Shown here piece after piece: positions 1-6,205 of a DNA stretch of 6,925 bases. Every line of letters starts with the position of its first letter. Position 1 is the stretch's first letter. The stretch is from Parapedobacter deserti (GTDB lineage: Bacteria > Bacteroidota > Bacteroidia > Sphingobacteriales > Sphingobacteriaceae), in contig NZ_JBHRTA010000033.1 of NCBI RefSeq assembly GCF_042646065.1, positions 1-6,925 of the forward strand. Direction: 5' to 3'. The translations under genes were made by a program, and so were the position numbers. Under the pieces are notes generated by a model that worked only from the letters and a program-made list of their open reading frames with translations, was not told where the DNA came from and made no database searches.

Positions 1-412
1 GAGCAGAATTATATGTTCCTTCTTCCACATAAGATGAATAGTTGTCATTAAAGGTAATAGTTGTACTTTCTTCATCTTGACTGATAGCTCCCTTCGCAAT
101 TTTGAGTGATTCCGTTCCTTTATCATTAAAAACTTTATCAAAATTGTCGTCAGTCTCGCGTAACAAAGTTAATTCCCCATTCCTTTCGAGCCGATAATCA
201 TCCAATGGCGCCATCCCGTCCGGGTCGATGAACCGCATCGGATTATTGAACGTATAATTGTAAGGACTATGCCGCCGCATCTGCTCAGCAAGCGGGTCCA
301 CGCTTCCCCACCTGCCAATCACCGGGTCATAGAACCGTGCGCCGTAATCATACGACCTTCCATGGATTTTCAGCGTTCCGGCCGTTTTCTCTACAGCCGG
401 ATTTTCGTTTGC
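1..412 (-). CDS. Orphan Rhs core-toxin cassette 1, no start codon, 3' end outside window
   Basis: The minus strand is open from just after a TGA (413-415) to the window edge. It encodes a typical Rhs C-terminal core, with YDYGARFYDPVIGRWGSVDP at 352-293 and NPMRFIDPDGM ending at 212. A variable tip follows, starting APLDDYRLERNGELTLLRET and running past base 1. In intact Rhs proteins this core ends the YD-repeat shell and the part after DPDGM is the toxin. Only about 70 tip residues are visible, with no catalytic motif, so its activity cannot be named; DDYRL..NG openings are, from memory, common in Bacteroidota Rhs tips. No ATG, GTG or TTG lies in frame before the core, and the first in-frame Met is inside NPM (238). 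I therefore read it as a silent cassette that would need recombination onto an expressed rhs gene. The sequence 5' of the core is repeat A, not Rhs. Confidence 0.8.
212..360 (-). repeat. Rhs core repeat, copy 1
   Basis: This is the DNA repeat encoding the last 45-50 residues of the Rhs core. It closely matches 3584-3730 and 6059-6205 and partly matches 2513-2571. It carries the GARFYDP, GRWGSVDPLA and MRFIDPDGM motifs. Shared core DNA is the expected substrate for homologous exchange of toxin tips. Confidence 0.85.
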
Positions 413-799
413 TCAAAGAACGTCTTACCTCTCAAAGATAATGTTTTTGCGGATCGTCCGGCCACGGTTTTTACGGTTGTTTTCGGGCAACCAACTTAAC
501 CTGCCCGCGCGGTGAGCGCCCGCCGGAGGCACATTTTATTGATTCTGGGTTCGTACGTTTAGGGTTAGCTGTCCGTCGCAGCAAAAGTAGTCCTCGAATG
601 ACGGCAGTAAAGGGCTTTCGCGGCATAAATGCTCTCTGCGCTCCGCTTTATTCCACGTCCCTTGACAGTCCGCCCTTCTCCCGCTTTCGGTGGCTTAACG
701 GAAGGCAACCCCGGAAGTGTGCCCACTTGGACGCCGGAAAGGCAGCCCCCGGCTGCGGGTGGACGGGCTTCGGTCTAGCCATGTGCGGCACCTCGGGGG
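361..799. repeat. Repeat A, copy 1 (non-coding boundary repeat upstream of Rhs core)
   Basis: This GC-rich block of about 440 bp matches 3722-4169 with scattered substitutions and small indels. Its core-proximal part (about 361-483) also matches 6202-6330. Well-conserved stretches include ccgccggaggcacattttat, gggctttcgcggcataaatg and cttaacggaaggcaac. Open frames through it are not shared between copies, because indels break them, so I see no gene. It abuts the 5' end of the Rhs core on the minus strand. Similarity to copy 2 fades just after the ccatgtgcggcac motif near 780-799. From 800 to 878 I see nothing recognisable. Confidence 0.8.
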
Positions 800-878
800 T
801 GAGACCGATGGGCCGTCCTTCGCCCTACTCGATGCGTTCCTCGCAAAGAGCAAGATGCAGGCAATACTCAAGTAATGC

Positions 879-911
879 AAAAAGCCCGGCGCAAACAAAA
901 CGGCCGGGTTT
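879..911 (-). terminator. Intrinsic terminator after the exported immunity gene
   Basis: On the minus strand, CCCGGC (908-903) pairs perfectly with GCCGGG (890-885) across a 12-nt T-rich loop. A short T-tract (883-879) follows, and As precede the stem. It lies about 45 bp past the stop of the gene at 953-1387, the right place to end the toxin-immunity transcript. Confidence 0.6.
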
Positions 912-952
912 GGCTATGGTGACCTTCAGACACCTGTACACTTGTTTGGAGT

Positions 953-1387
953 CTAATGTTCGTTTTGGGAAGTGCACTTTATAAGTGTTAAAACACTATG
1001 TTTGGTTAGAGGGCTATATTTGTCCAGAAATTCAACCAGCCTCATTTCACTTTCCCGATCATAAATCAACAACAATTTATCCTTTTCCCCCAGCACACCC
1101 CAAAATTTATCCGCGTGATCTCCGAGAGAGCCGAATCGGACGACCAAAATACTATCCCTAAAGATTTCCAACTCTTTCCTTACATACATTTTACCTTGAT
1201 AGTCCTTGACCCGAAATGGCGTCTGGTTTGAGGTAAATTGCTTTTTCGCTACAAGAAATCCTATCATCGACTCCTGATATGCCTTGATTCTATGGTCCTT
1301 ATCAACATAATAACCATTTTGTCCGCAGACACAAGTATATGAAAGTAGAAATAGGGAAAACAAAACTATTGTATGGTACGCTTTCAT
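953..1387 (-). CDS. Exported immunity protein for the HEATH-motif toxin
   Basis: This 144-residue protein is the likely immunity partner of the upstream toxin. Its ATG overlaps the toxin stop (ATGA, 1387-1384), the classic layout for translationally coupled toxin-immunity pairs. Residues 1-22 form a Sec signal peptide: MKAY, a hydrophobic stretch (TIVLFSLFLL), then SYTCVCG before Gln23. Cleavage ahead of Gln is common in Bacteroidota. The cysteines do not make a good lipobox, because Thr and Val sit at -1, so a soluble periplasmic protein is more likely than a lipoprotein. The mature part is mixed alpha/beta in character, with many charged residues (KDKLLLIYDRESEMRLVEFL near the C-terminus). 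I do not recognise its family. Periplasmic immunity suggests that the toxin acts in, or enters through, the periplasm. A terminator follows at 911-879. Assignment as immunity rests on position and signal peptide, not on homology. Confidence 0.7.
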   Translation of the reverse strand: MKAYHTIVLFSLFLLSYTCVCGQNGYYVDKDHRIKAYQESMIGFLVAKKQFTSNQTPFRVKDYQGKMYVRKELEIFRDSILVVRFGSLGDHADKFWGVLGEKDKLLLIYDRESEMRLVEFLDKYSPLTKHSVLTLIKCTSQNEH

Positions 1388-2253
1388 TGTTGTTGTTTCT
1401 TCTTTTGTTCATCCAATTCTCGGTAATGTCTCAATTCCTTAGTTCTAGGCGCTTTTTCAATCTCGCTATTTGAAGCCTTGGGGTTTTGAAACCCTCTGGA
1501 ATTTCTGTCCGTAACATGCGTAGCTTCATGGACTCCTACGGCACCTATGTGTTCATCCTTTGTATAGTTATCCATCATAATAATCTCGCCCAACTTTATT
1601 ACTGCAGGCCTTGATCCGGGCTTGGGAGCGGTTAGCTCGTCAATACCCTTTTCATATATGGTAATATCATATTGGATGATTTTACCTTGGTTATCAACAG
1701 TAGGTTCTGCAAATCCTGACACAATGGCCCCGTTAGACAATGTCCGTAATTCAGTTGTATTGATTGACATCCCTACATTAATCTCTATTGCGTCCAACTT
1801 AGATAGTGATTCCATTCCTACGGCAGTTTGTGCCATTGCATTTCCTATACGCATAATATCACCAGTTGCGTTTTTTGACCAAGTTAAAGAGCCGTCCTCG
1901 TTTCTTACATAAGTTACACGCCCACCCTGAGGGTCCACTATCTTTTTACCATCAGGATCAGCCGGCTTTTCCTTGGAGAAAACTGTTTCGGCATGCTCCA
2001 GAAATTCCCGCTTCCACGTGGTGATCTGGTTAGGGTGGATCTCGTACCTGGCTACCAATTCGTGCACCGTACTGATTTCCTTGATCGCTTCGATGGCAAC
2101 TTTTGCCTTGAATGCTGCGCTANGGCGTCGGCGACCCCTATCTTGAGGGGAATATTCGATATTAAACTGTTCCTGGTATTCATAGATGGTCCAAAAGGAT
2201 ATATCGTCTCTTTTTACGCCTATTCTTTCTAACGACGAGAACTTATCTCTCAA
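1384..2253 (-). CDS. Chimeric ORF: immunity relic + IS3 OrfA fragment + HEATH-motif Rhs toxin tip
   Basis: This 289-codon frame is stitched from three sources. Residues 1-38 are the C-terminal part of a DUF4279-like immunity protein (VKRDDISFWTIYEYQ). Residues about 39-99 are the N-terminus of an IS3-family OrfA (SAAFKAKVAIEAIKE, HPNQITTWKREFL). From about DPDG (99-102) to 289 it is an Rhs toxin tip. The tip has SKNATGDIMRIGNAM (126-140), then VHEATHVTD (241-249). HEATH fits the HExxH zinc-metallopeptidase motif, with His242, Glu243 and His246 as ligand and catalytic candidates; a downstream Glu (264, 267 or 273) could be the third ligand. Metallopeptidase activity is inferred from that motif alone. 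The annotated start is a TTG inside the immunity relic, so no native start is present and the toxin has lost its Rhs core. The ambiguous base at 2123 (residue 44) lies near the first join. The C-terminus overlaps the exported immunity gene. Confidence 0.7.
   Translation of the reverse strand: MRDKFSSLERIGVKRDDISFWTIYEYQEQFNIEYSPQDRGRRRXSAAFKAKVAIEAIKEISTVHELVARYEIHPNQITTWKREFLEHAETVFSKEKPADPDGKKIVDPQGGRVTYVRNEDGSLTWSKNATGDIMRIGNAMAQTAVGMESLSKLDAIEINVGMSINTTELRTLSNGAIVSGFAEPTVDNQGKIIQYDITIYEKGIDELTAPKPGSRPAVIKLGEIIMMDNYTKDEHIGAVGVHEATHVTDRNSRGFQNPKASNSEIEKAPRTKELRHYRELDEQKKKQQQ
1957..2139 (-). mobile_element. IS3-family OrfA fragment
   Basis: About 60 codons match the N-terminal helix-turn-helix region of IS3-family OrfA: basic RGRRR, then SAAFKAKVAIEAIKE, HELVARYEIHPNQITTWKRE and a FLEHAETVF end. 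No OrfB, no terminal inverted repeats and no target duplication are visible, so it is a fragment and not an insertion. The left limit is fuzzy because OrfA-like PADPD merges into the toxin's DPDG. Base 2123 is N, in codon CNT, which could be His, Pro, Arg or Leu. Confidence 0.75.
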
Positions 2254-2435
2254 AACCTCTCAAAACCTCTAAAAACCGGGTTATGAAATCGAAACAGAAA
2301 TCTGTATCTCCGCTGGTTACCTCGTATGTCCAACCGGTCCCATTTTCACCAGCAGGGAACACCAAGAACATCGCTAATATGCGGAATCTGCTCGTTTGTA
2401 CTTGTTATACTGAGGCTATAATACGCTGTACTCAT
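2140..2435 (-). pseudogene. Frameshifted relic of a DUF4279-like immunity gene
   Basis: Joining three frames gives one continuous protein: MSTAYYSLSITSTNEQIPHI..., GENGTGWTYEVTSGDTDF, FITRFLEVL, then RDKFSSLERIGVKRDDISFW and TIYEYQEQFNIEYSPQD. The overall pattern (GW..E..SGD..., IGVKRDDISFW.IYEY) resembles the DUF4279 family that often serves as immunity to Bacteroidota polymorphic toxins. There are two lesions. An extra G in the GGG at 2355-2357 shifts the frame, and a 10-bp tandem duplication at 2251-2270 shifts it again. The last 15-25 residues expected after SPQD are missing, replaced by the IS3 fragment. Its own toxin is almost entirely deleted upstream. It is inferred to be non-functional. 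Confidence 0.7.
2251..2270. repeat. 10-bp exact tandem duplication causing a frameshift
   Basis: The unit caaaacctct occurs twice in a row. Because 10 is not a multiple of three, it breaks the immunity relic. Deleting one unit restores FITRFLEVLRDKFSSLER in a single frame. Confidence 0.85.
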
Positions 2436-2512
2436 TTTCTTTATATATCATGCGGCCTTTTCTCAACCCTCTTCATAATCATCTGCCCATGAATGTTCAT
2501 ATCGACTGCGGC

Positions 2513-2571
2513 CATCCATCCGGGTCGATGAACCGCAATAGGCTGTTCATTGTATAGCTACTTCCCCACCC
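2513..2571 (-). pseudogene. Rhs core fragment with internal deletion
   Basis: On the minus strand, the GGGTGGGGAAG of RWGS joins directly to a broken NNPM-like stretch and then FIDPDG, so the intervening SVDPL...SPYNY part (around 45 bp) is missing. One G is also lost in the DPDGM codons, shifting the frame. Only about 75 bp separate it from the immunity relic (2435), so the toxin that once lay between is gone. It sits directly after the stop of the immunity gene at 2581. Confidence 0.75.
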
Positions 2572-2580
2572 TTAGCTACT

Positions 2581-2937
2581 TCAATCATTCGATCGATCAA
2601 GGGATACTGTTGCCCAGTAAATTCCTTGAATCTTAAAGGCACTATTTGCCACTACGGAAACATCTTGATTAACTTCATTAAAAGCATTCGCAAAATTAAC
2701 TTCCCAAATATCCGACACACTCGAAACTTTCTTTAAAAATTCAACCAGCGATCGATCCGATGTCTGGAAACTTAGTTCTTGTCTAAATTCTGCTTCAAAA
2801 AGATTCTTATCCTTCCAATAGGGCTGAAGGTTTAAAATCTCGCATTCGCCAATATGCTTAACCAAATTGCCGATTAAACGTCTTGCTGTTTCCCTTTTAG
2901 TCGTATTAAAAAGAATACGCCAATAAATATTACCCAT
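2581..2937 (-). CDS. Immunity protein for the cassette 2 toxin
   Basis: This 118-residue cytoplasmic-type protein has no signal peptide or membrane segment. Its ATG lies one base after the toxin TAA (TAA-T-ATG), so the two are surely co-transcribed and probably translationally coupled. It opens MGNIYWRILFNTTKRETARR and has an acidic, aromatic middle (LQPYWKDKNLFEAEFRQEL) and a GIYWATVSLDR end. I do not recognise a named family; small alpha/beta immunity proteins of this size and style are common after Rhs tips. The acidic character suits a partner for a basic nuclease-like toxin. A lack of export signal suggests the toxin works in the cytoplasm. The assignment is from position plus intactness. 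Directly downstream is a decayed Rhs core fragment. Confidence 0.75.
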   Translation of the reverse strand: MGNIYWRILFNTTKRETARRLIGNLVKHIGECEILNLQPYWKDKNLFEAEFRQELSFQTSDRSLVEFLKKVSSVSDIWEVNFANAFNEVNQDVSVVANSAFKIQGIYWATVSLDRSND

Positions 2938-2938
2938 A

Positions 2939-3757
2939 TTAATGTGTTATTCTTCCGTCTAACGAAACATTTAAATGCTTCCCATCCCTAGATAAATGCC
3001 CCAACTGGCTTTTACCTGTTTTTGACAGTTGAACGTCCCATTCAAATGCTTGCCCGGCTGTTCTTGACGGTCCTTTTTTCCAGATATTCCCAAACTTATC
3101 GACATATCCCCCTTCTTTTACTAGTAACTTTCCTGCTTGAGCGTCCGACGATCTAAGAACAAATCTTATTTTCCCCCGACTCGGGAGTCTAGCATTTCTA
3201 AGCAATGACCTCGAGCTAACCGCCCGTCTAGCTATCCTTGTTAACTTTATTGCATTGAGCCCTACTGGTCTTCCGACGTCAGGAGCATTCCCCATAATTG
3301 GAGACGGACCCAAATTACGCCCATTAATATCATATTGGTATCCGTCATCTTCATGTCCACCGTTTAGTACAAACCCTATCAGTCCATAACCGGAATAAGG
3401 CTTGCGATCGGTTCCGCGAAGGCTCATCCAAATCATTGCACCGCCAGTCACTGAAGCGGTTGGCAATAGCGTAGTCGTTGTAGTTGAGCCATCCTGTCCT
3501 ACACTAACGATTCTGTCTCCTGGTTCTGCATCTGTCGGAATCTCATCACCCCGAGGAACATTAAAAATCGTATCGACAGCCGCCATCCCATCTGGATCAA
3601 TGAACCGCATTGGATTGTTCATTGCATAGTTATAGGGTGACACATTATCGAACTCATCCGCCAACGGATCCACACTTCCCCACCTTCCGATCACCGGGTC
3701 ATAGAACCTTGCCCCGTAGTCATACTGCCTTCCGCAACTTTTTCGCGTTCCGGCCAT
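2939..3757 (-). CDS. Orphan Rhs core with complete toxin tip (cassette 2)
   Basis: The ORF has 272 residues. Residues 11-58 are the Rhs core (YDYGARFYDPVIGRWGSVDP, NPMRFIDPDGM). Residues 59-190 are a variable linker with a Thr/Ser run (STTTTT, 91-96) and a hydrophobic Gly-rich patch (104-133). Residues about 191-272 form the toxin, with GGYVDKFGNIWKKGPSRTAG (216-235), FEWDVQLSKTGK (238-249) and RDGKHLNVSLDGRITH (257-272). That domain recurs at the end of many Rhs and CdiA effectors. I recall it in the numbered polymorphic-toxin (Ntox) series, possibly type 17, but am not certain of the number. Conserved His, Asp and Arg residues and a basic character suggest a nuclease; this is inference. The start is an ATG unique to this copy: homologous DNA in the other cassettes reads ACG. 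AAGGA lies just upstream, so a free-standing cytoplasmic product is possible. The immunity gene follows after 1 bp. Confidence 0.85.
   Translation of the reverse strand: MAGTRKSCGRQYDYGARFYDPVIGRWGSVDPLADEFDNVSPYNYAMNNPMRFIDPDGMAAVDTIFNVPRGDEIPTDAEPGDRIVSVGQDGSTTTTTLLPTASVTGGAMIWMSLRGTDRKPYSGYGLIGFVLNGGHEDDGYQYDINGRNLGPSPIMGNAPDVGRPVGLNAIKLTRIARRAVSSRSLLRNARLPSRGKIRFVLRSSDAQAGKLLVKEGGYVDKFGNIWKKGPSRTAGQAFEWDVQLSKTGKSQLGHLSRDGKHLNVSLDGRITH
3584..3730 (-). repeat. Rhs core repeat, copy 2
   Basis: This copy encodes YDYGARFYDP to FIDPDGM. It matches 212-360 and 6059-6205. It differs from the other two in the middle, with ADEFDNVSPYNYAMNN in place of (A/S)E.MRRHSPY.Y.FNN. Confidence 0.85.
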
Positions 3758-4169
3758 TTTCCTTACAGCCGGATTTCCGCTTGCTCAAAGAACGTCTTAC
3801 CTTCCAAAGATAATGTTTTTATGGATTTGTCGGCCACATCCAATCAACCTTAACCTGCCCGCGCGGCGAGCGTCCGCCGGAGGCACATTTTATTGATTCT
3901 GGGTTCGTGCTTTTAGGGTTAGCCGTCCGTCGCAGCAAAGGTAGCTCTCGAATGACGGGCAGTAAAGGGCTTTCGCGGCATAAATGCTCGCTGCGCTCCG
4001 CTTTATTCCACGGTCCCTTGACAACCCGCCCTTCTCCCGCTCTGGGTGGCTTAACGGAAGGCAACGCCGAAAGTGTGCCTGCTTTTCTGTATGCATGGAC
4101 GCCGGAAAGGCAGCCCCCGCTGCGGATGGACGGGCTCCGGTCTGCGGGATGGCCATGTGCGGCACGTCT
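3722..4169. repeat. Repeat A, copy 2
   Basis: This is a near full-length copy of the non-coding repeat at 361-799, again directly 5' of an Rhs core. Relative to copy 1 it lacks about 20 bp around 3834-3840 (the ttttacggttgtttt segment). It has an extra segment around 4080-4095 (cttttctgtatgcatg), so long frames are not conserved between copies. From 4170 to 4427 the sequence is not shared with other parts of the window. That part contains a small hairpin at 4194-4216 (TTGGGGA/TCCCCAA) and another at 4310-4322, neither with a T-run, and no gene I can support. Confidence 0.8.
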
Positions 4170-4427
4170 ATCAGCGGCGGGGCTCCAAAGGGGTTTGGGG
4201 ATTGGAAGATTCCCCAATGGACACGTGCCATGCTGCCGCAGGCCTGCGCCTTGACCGACCGGAGGGAGATGCGCACACGGTGGGAAGGGCTGCGGCTATT
4301 TTGCATAATGCCCCTATGGGGCTGTGTGGCTTGTGCCATGGATATGCGCGTAAGCACCATAAGTACGCATTATGTAACTTAGCTTAGGTATAGGATTGGC
4401 TGGGAAATGGCCTCAATCATAGGAACA

Positions 4428-4573
4428 TGCCGTTCTCCGAAAGTAGGGTGCCTTGCATTTTCGACATTCCATGGGTTACTGCATTTTTTGCACTGTATAT
4501 CTGCGCTTTATGAACCCACCATACCATTGGGTCACCCACGGGTTACCGGCCTTCCATGAAAACTGTTTTGAAA
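4428..4573. repeat. Repeat B, copy 1
   Basis: This aligns with 4893-5048 through a series of shared blocks: tgccgtt, agggtgcctt, catttt, actg, gcactg, atatctgcg, tggg.cac.ca.ggg and gaaaa. The similarity is diverged and gapped. No ORF is conserved between the copies. Copies lie on the same strand about 460 bp apart and flank the decayed ORF at 4621-4845. Confidence 0.6.
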
Positions 4574-4620
4574 TAATTAATGAAAATTATTGGCAACAAA
4601 TACATCCTATTGTTTAGCAC

Positions 4621-4845
4621 TATCCAAATCCTGCCTTCATTTCTTCTTCCGTCCATTCTCCGTTGTCAATAATAGAAGATGTTGAAAAAAATTTATGCGA
4701 CCAATAGGTCGTAAATCCAACAAAAAGGACGGAACGTTCCTTCCATTTACATGGCCTCAACAATGGCCATCGCATCGCCTCTAACCCTTGGTATTTCTGA
4801 CCAAGGTAGATATACATGGGTAAAATCTGTGTCACGAAACCCCAT
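4621..4845 (-). pseudogene. Decayed small ORF between the repeat B copies
   Basis: Two overlapping minus-strand frames both look protein-like but neither is complete. One runs from the ATG at 4845 for 32 residues (MGFRDTDFTHVYLPWSEIPR, then VRGDAMAIVEAM) and stops at 4747. The other continues through KWKERSVLFVGFTTYWSHKF and ends EWTEEEMKAGFG at 4620-4622. A single-base indel near 4750-4760 would join them into a protein of roughly 75 residues. It could be the tail of an old immunity gene or an unrelated small protein; I do not recognise it. Confidence 0.3.
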
Positions 4846-4892
4846 AATAGTCAGTATAACAATAACTTGTGATTATACCAGCGATGTACTGT

Positions 4893-5048
4893 GTGCCGTT
4901 TACTGTTCTCCAAAACAGGGTGCCTTTCATTTTTCAAACACAATGGCCCACTGGCTGTTTCGCACTGAATATCTGCGACTTGAGTGGTCTATTCAAGCGT
5001 TGGGCCACTCATGGGCCACGGTCCACTCGAAAAGCTATTCTATTTCAT
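4893..5048. repeat. Repeat B, copy 2
   Basis: This is the second diverged copy of the repeat at 4428-4573. On the plus strand its end is followed by an ATG (5051) and a short stretch resembling the start of the antitoxin gene at 6508: both contain gacagcaagg, followed by codons for GIY or GVY. Copy B may therefore be the upstream region of a lost relB-like gene, but the match is short. Confidence 0.55.
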
Positions 5049-5131
5049 CGACATGTCAATCAGGGACAGCAAGGCCAAACAGGCATATACACAGTAACCA
5101 AAAAAGCCCTTTTCAAAAACGTAGTGCCTTA

Positions 5132-5416
5132 TCAAATGGTACCCCTTGGTGTTAAGAATATGCCAATTACGGTAACCAACAACATAACAAGCGCAAGTCC
5201 ACCAAAAAAGTAGTAGCGCCCTCCTAGTTTAGTTGCCAACCATATACTTTGAATCAGCAGAATCGACAAACCCAGTAACATAACTGCATTCCATACGGAC
5301 AGAATGTTTTGGGCCAACTTTACATTATCGGTCATAGCGTACAACAACCTGTTGCGAACAGTCATCGTCAGTAAAAAGAGAACAACTGAAACAATAAGAT
5401 TTATCTTATAAAACAT
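5132..5416 (-). other. Probable former immunity gene fused to the cassette 3 toxin (three-helix membrane protein)
   Basis: The segment beginning at the ATG 5416 (MFYKINLIVSVV) is 94 residues with three hydrophobic helices: NLIVSVVLFLLTMTV, ILSVWNAVMLLGLSILL and YYFFGGLALVMLLVTVIGIF. Membrane immunity proteins are known for several polymorphic toxins. The toxin part ends DRYKFGMKLMG just before it. The junction reads ATGGGTATTAAGATG. One extra T after GGT would give GGT-TAT-TAA-G-ATG, a stop followed by a start one base later, matching the spacing of cassette 2. I infer two genes merged by a 1-bp loss. Alternatively the protein is a genuine toxin with a membrane-inserting tail. Confidence 0.4.
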
Positions 5417-6058
5417 CTTAATACCCATTAATTTCATACCAAACTTATAGCGGTCATGCGTATTTAATATCGACCCTTTAAAGCGTGGGTCTGTTGTGAA
5501 CCTCGAAAGTATATAATTTTGCTTGATTGAATTTTCAAGCGTGGTCAATGACTTGTTAGACAACCCCCAATATAAGTCATTTATCAATATCTGCTCCTGA
5601 TAAAGCTGCTTACTATCCCACGATTGGGCGGCTGCACCAACCAGCGGCTGGCCGTTATACAACCCTTGTAAACTTCCCCAAACATCATCCAAAATGAGTT
5701 TGTTGCCGGATTGCACAAACCCCCTTATCTCTGAATTTGAGTAGCCAAGAACATCTGAACTTTTCCACAATAACATTTCCAATTTGCCTACGGTACGGGC
5801 AGCAGCACCAGCCCACCGGGTCTCGAACCCTCGGCTATCCGTTTCCGATTGGAACCAACTATAGAAACCCCTTCTCTGCTCCAAGGTTTCATACTCATTG
5901 TAACCGTCAACACGCTGTATATTGGTCTCGTTGGCAGTTTTCCATACATCGGTGTTATTTTCCCTATCGGACTTAAGCCAATGCCCATCGCTTCAATCAA
6001 GGTTGCCGTTCGGATTATCTCGGTAGTACTCCTCCTCGTCATCATATTCACGAGGCGC

Positions 6059-6205
6059 CATCCCATCCGGGTCGATGAACCGCATTGGGTTATTGAACCC
6101 GTAGCTGTACGGCGAATGTCGCCGCATACTCTCGGAAAGCGGGTCCACGCTGCCGAAGCGCCCTATCACCGGGTCATAGAACCTTGCGCCGTAGTCTTAC
6201 GACCT
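6059..6205 (-). repeat. Rhs core repeat, copy 3 (with TAA)
   Basis: This matches the cores at 212-360 and 3584-3730, with GRFGSVDPLSE in place of GRWGSVDPLA. Its YDY Tyr codon is changed to TAA at 6199-6197. Confidence 0.85.

Noticed and set aside
598..984. Plus-strand frame of 128 codons through repeat A copy 1
   Set aside because: Low-complexity, Arg/Pro-rich translation. The frame is broken by indels in repeat copy 2, and it ends inside the immunity gene on the other strand.
4310..4322. Hairpin GCCCC-TAT-GGGGC
   Set aside because: Short stem with no T-run and no gene ending beside it, so not called a terminator.
3819..4387. Several overlapping 100-156 codon frames on both strands in repeat A copy 2
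   Set aside because: GC-rich repeat lacking stops in many frames at once. No frame is conserved in copy 1, and there is no domain or plausible start.
4751..5213. Plus-strand frames of 134 and 114 codons
   Set aside because: Composition is unlike real proteins. They overlap repeat B and the minus-strand membrane protein; only a short relB-like stretch is kept as a tentative finding.
212..6205. Regularly repeated cores considered as a CRISPR-like or tandem array
   Set aside because: The repeats are about 150 bp, protein-coding and 2.5-3.4 kb apart, so they are Rhs cores.
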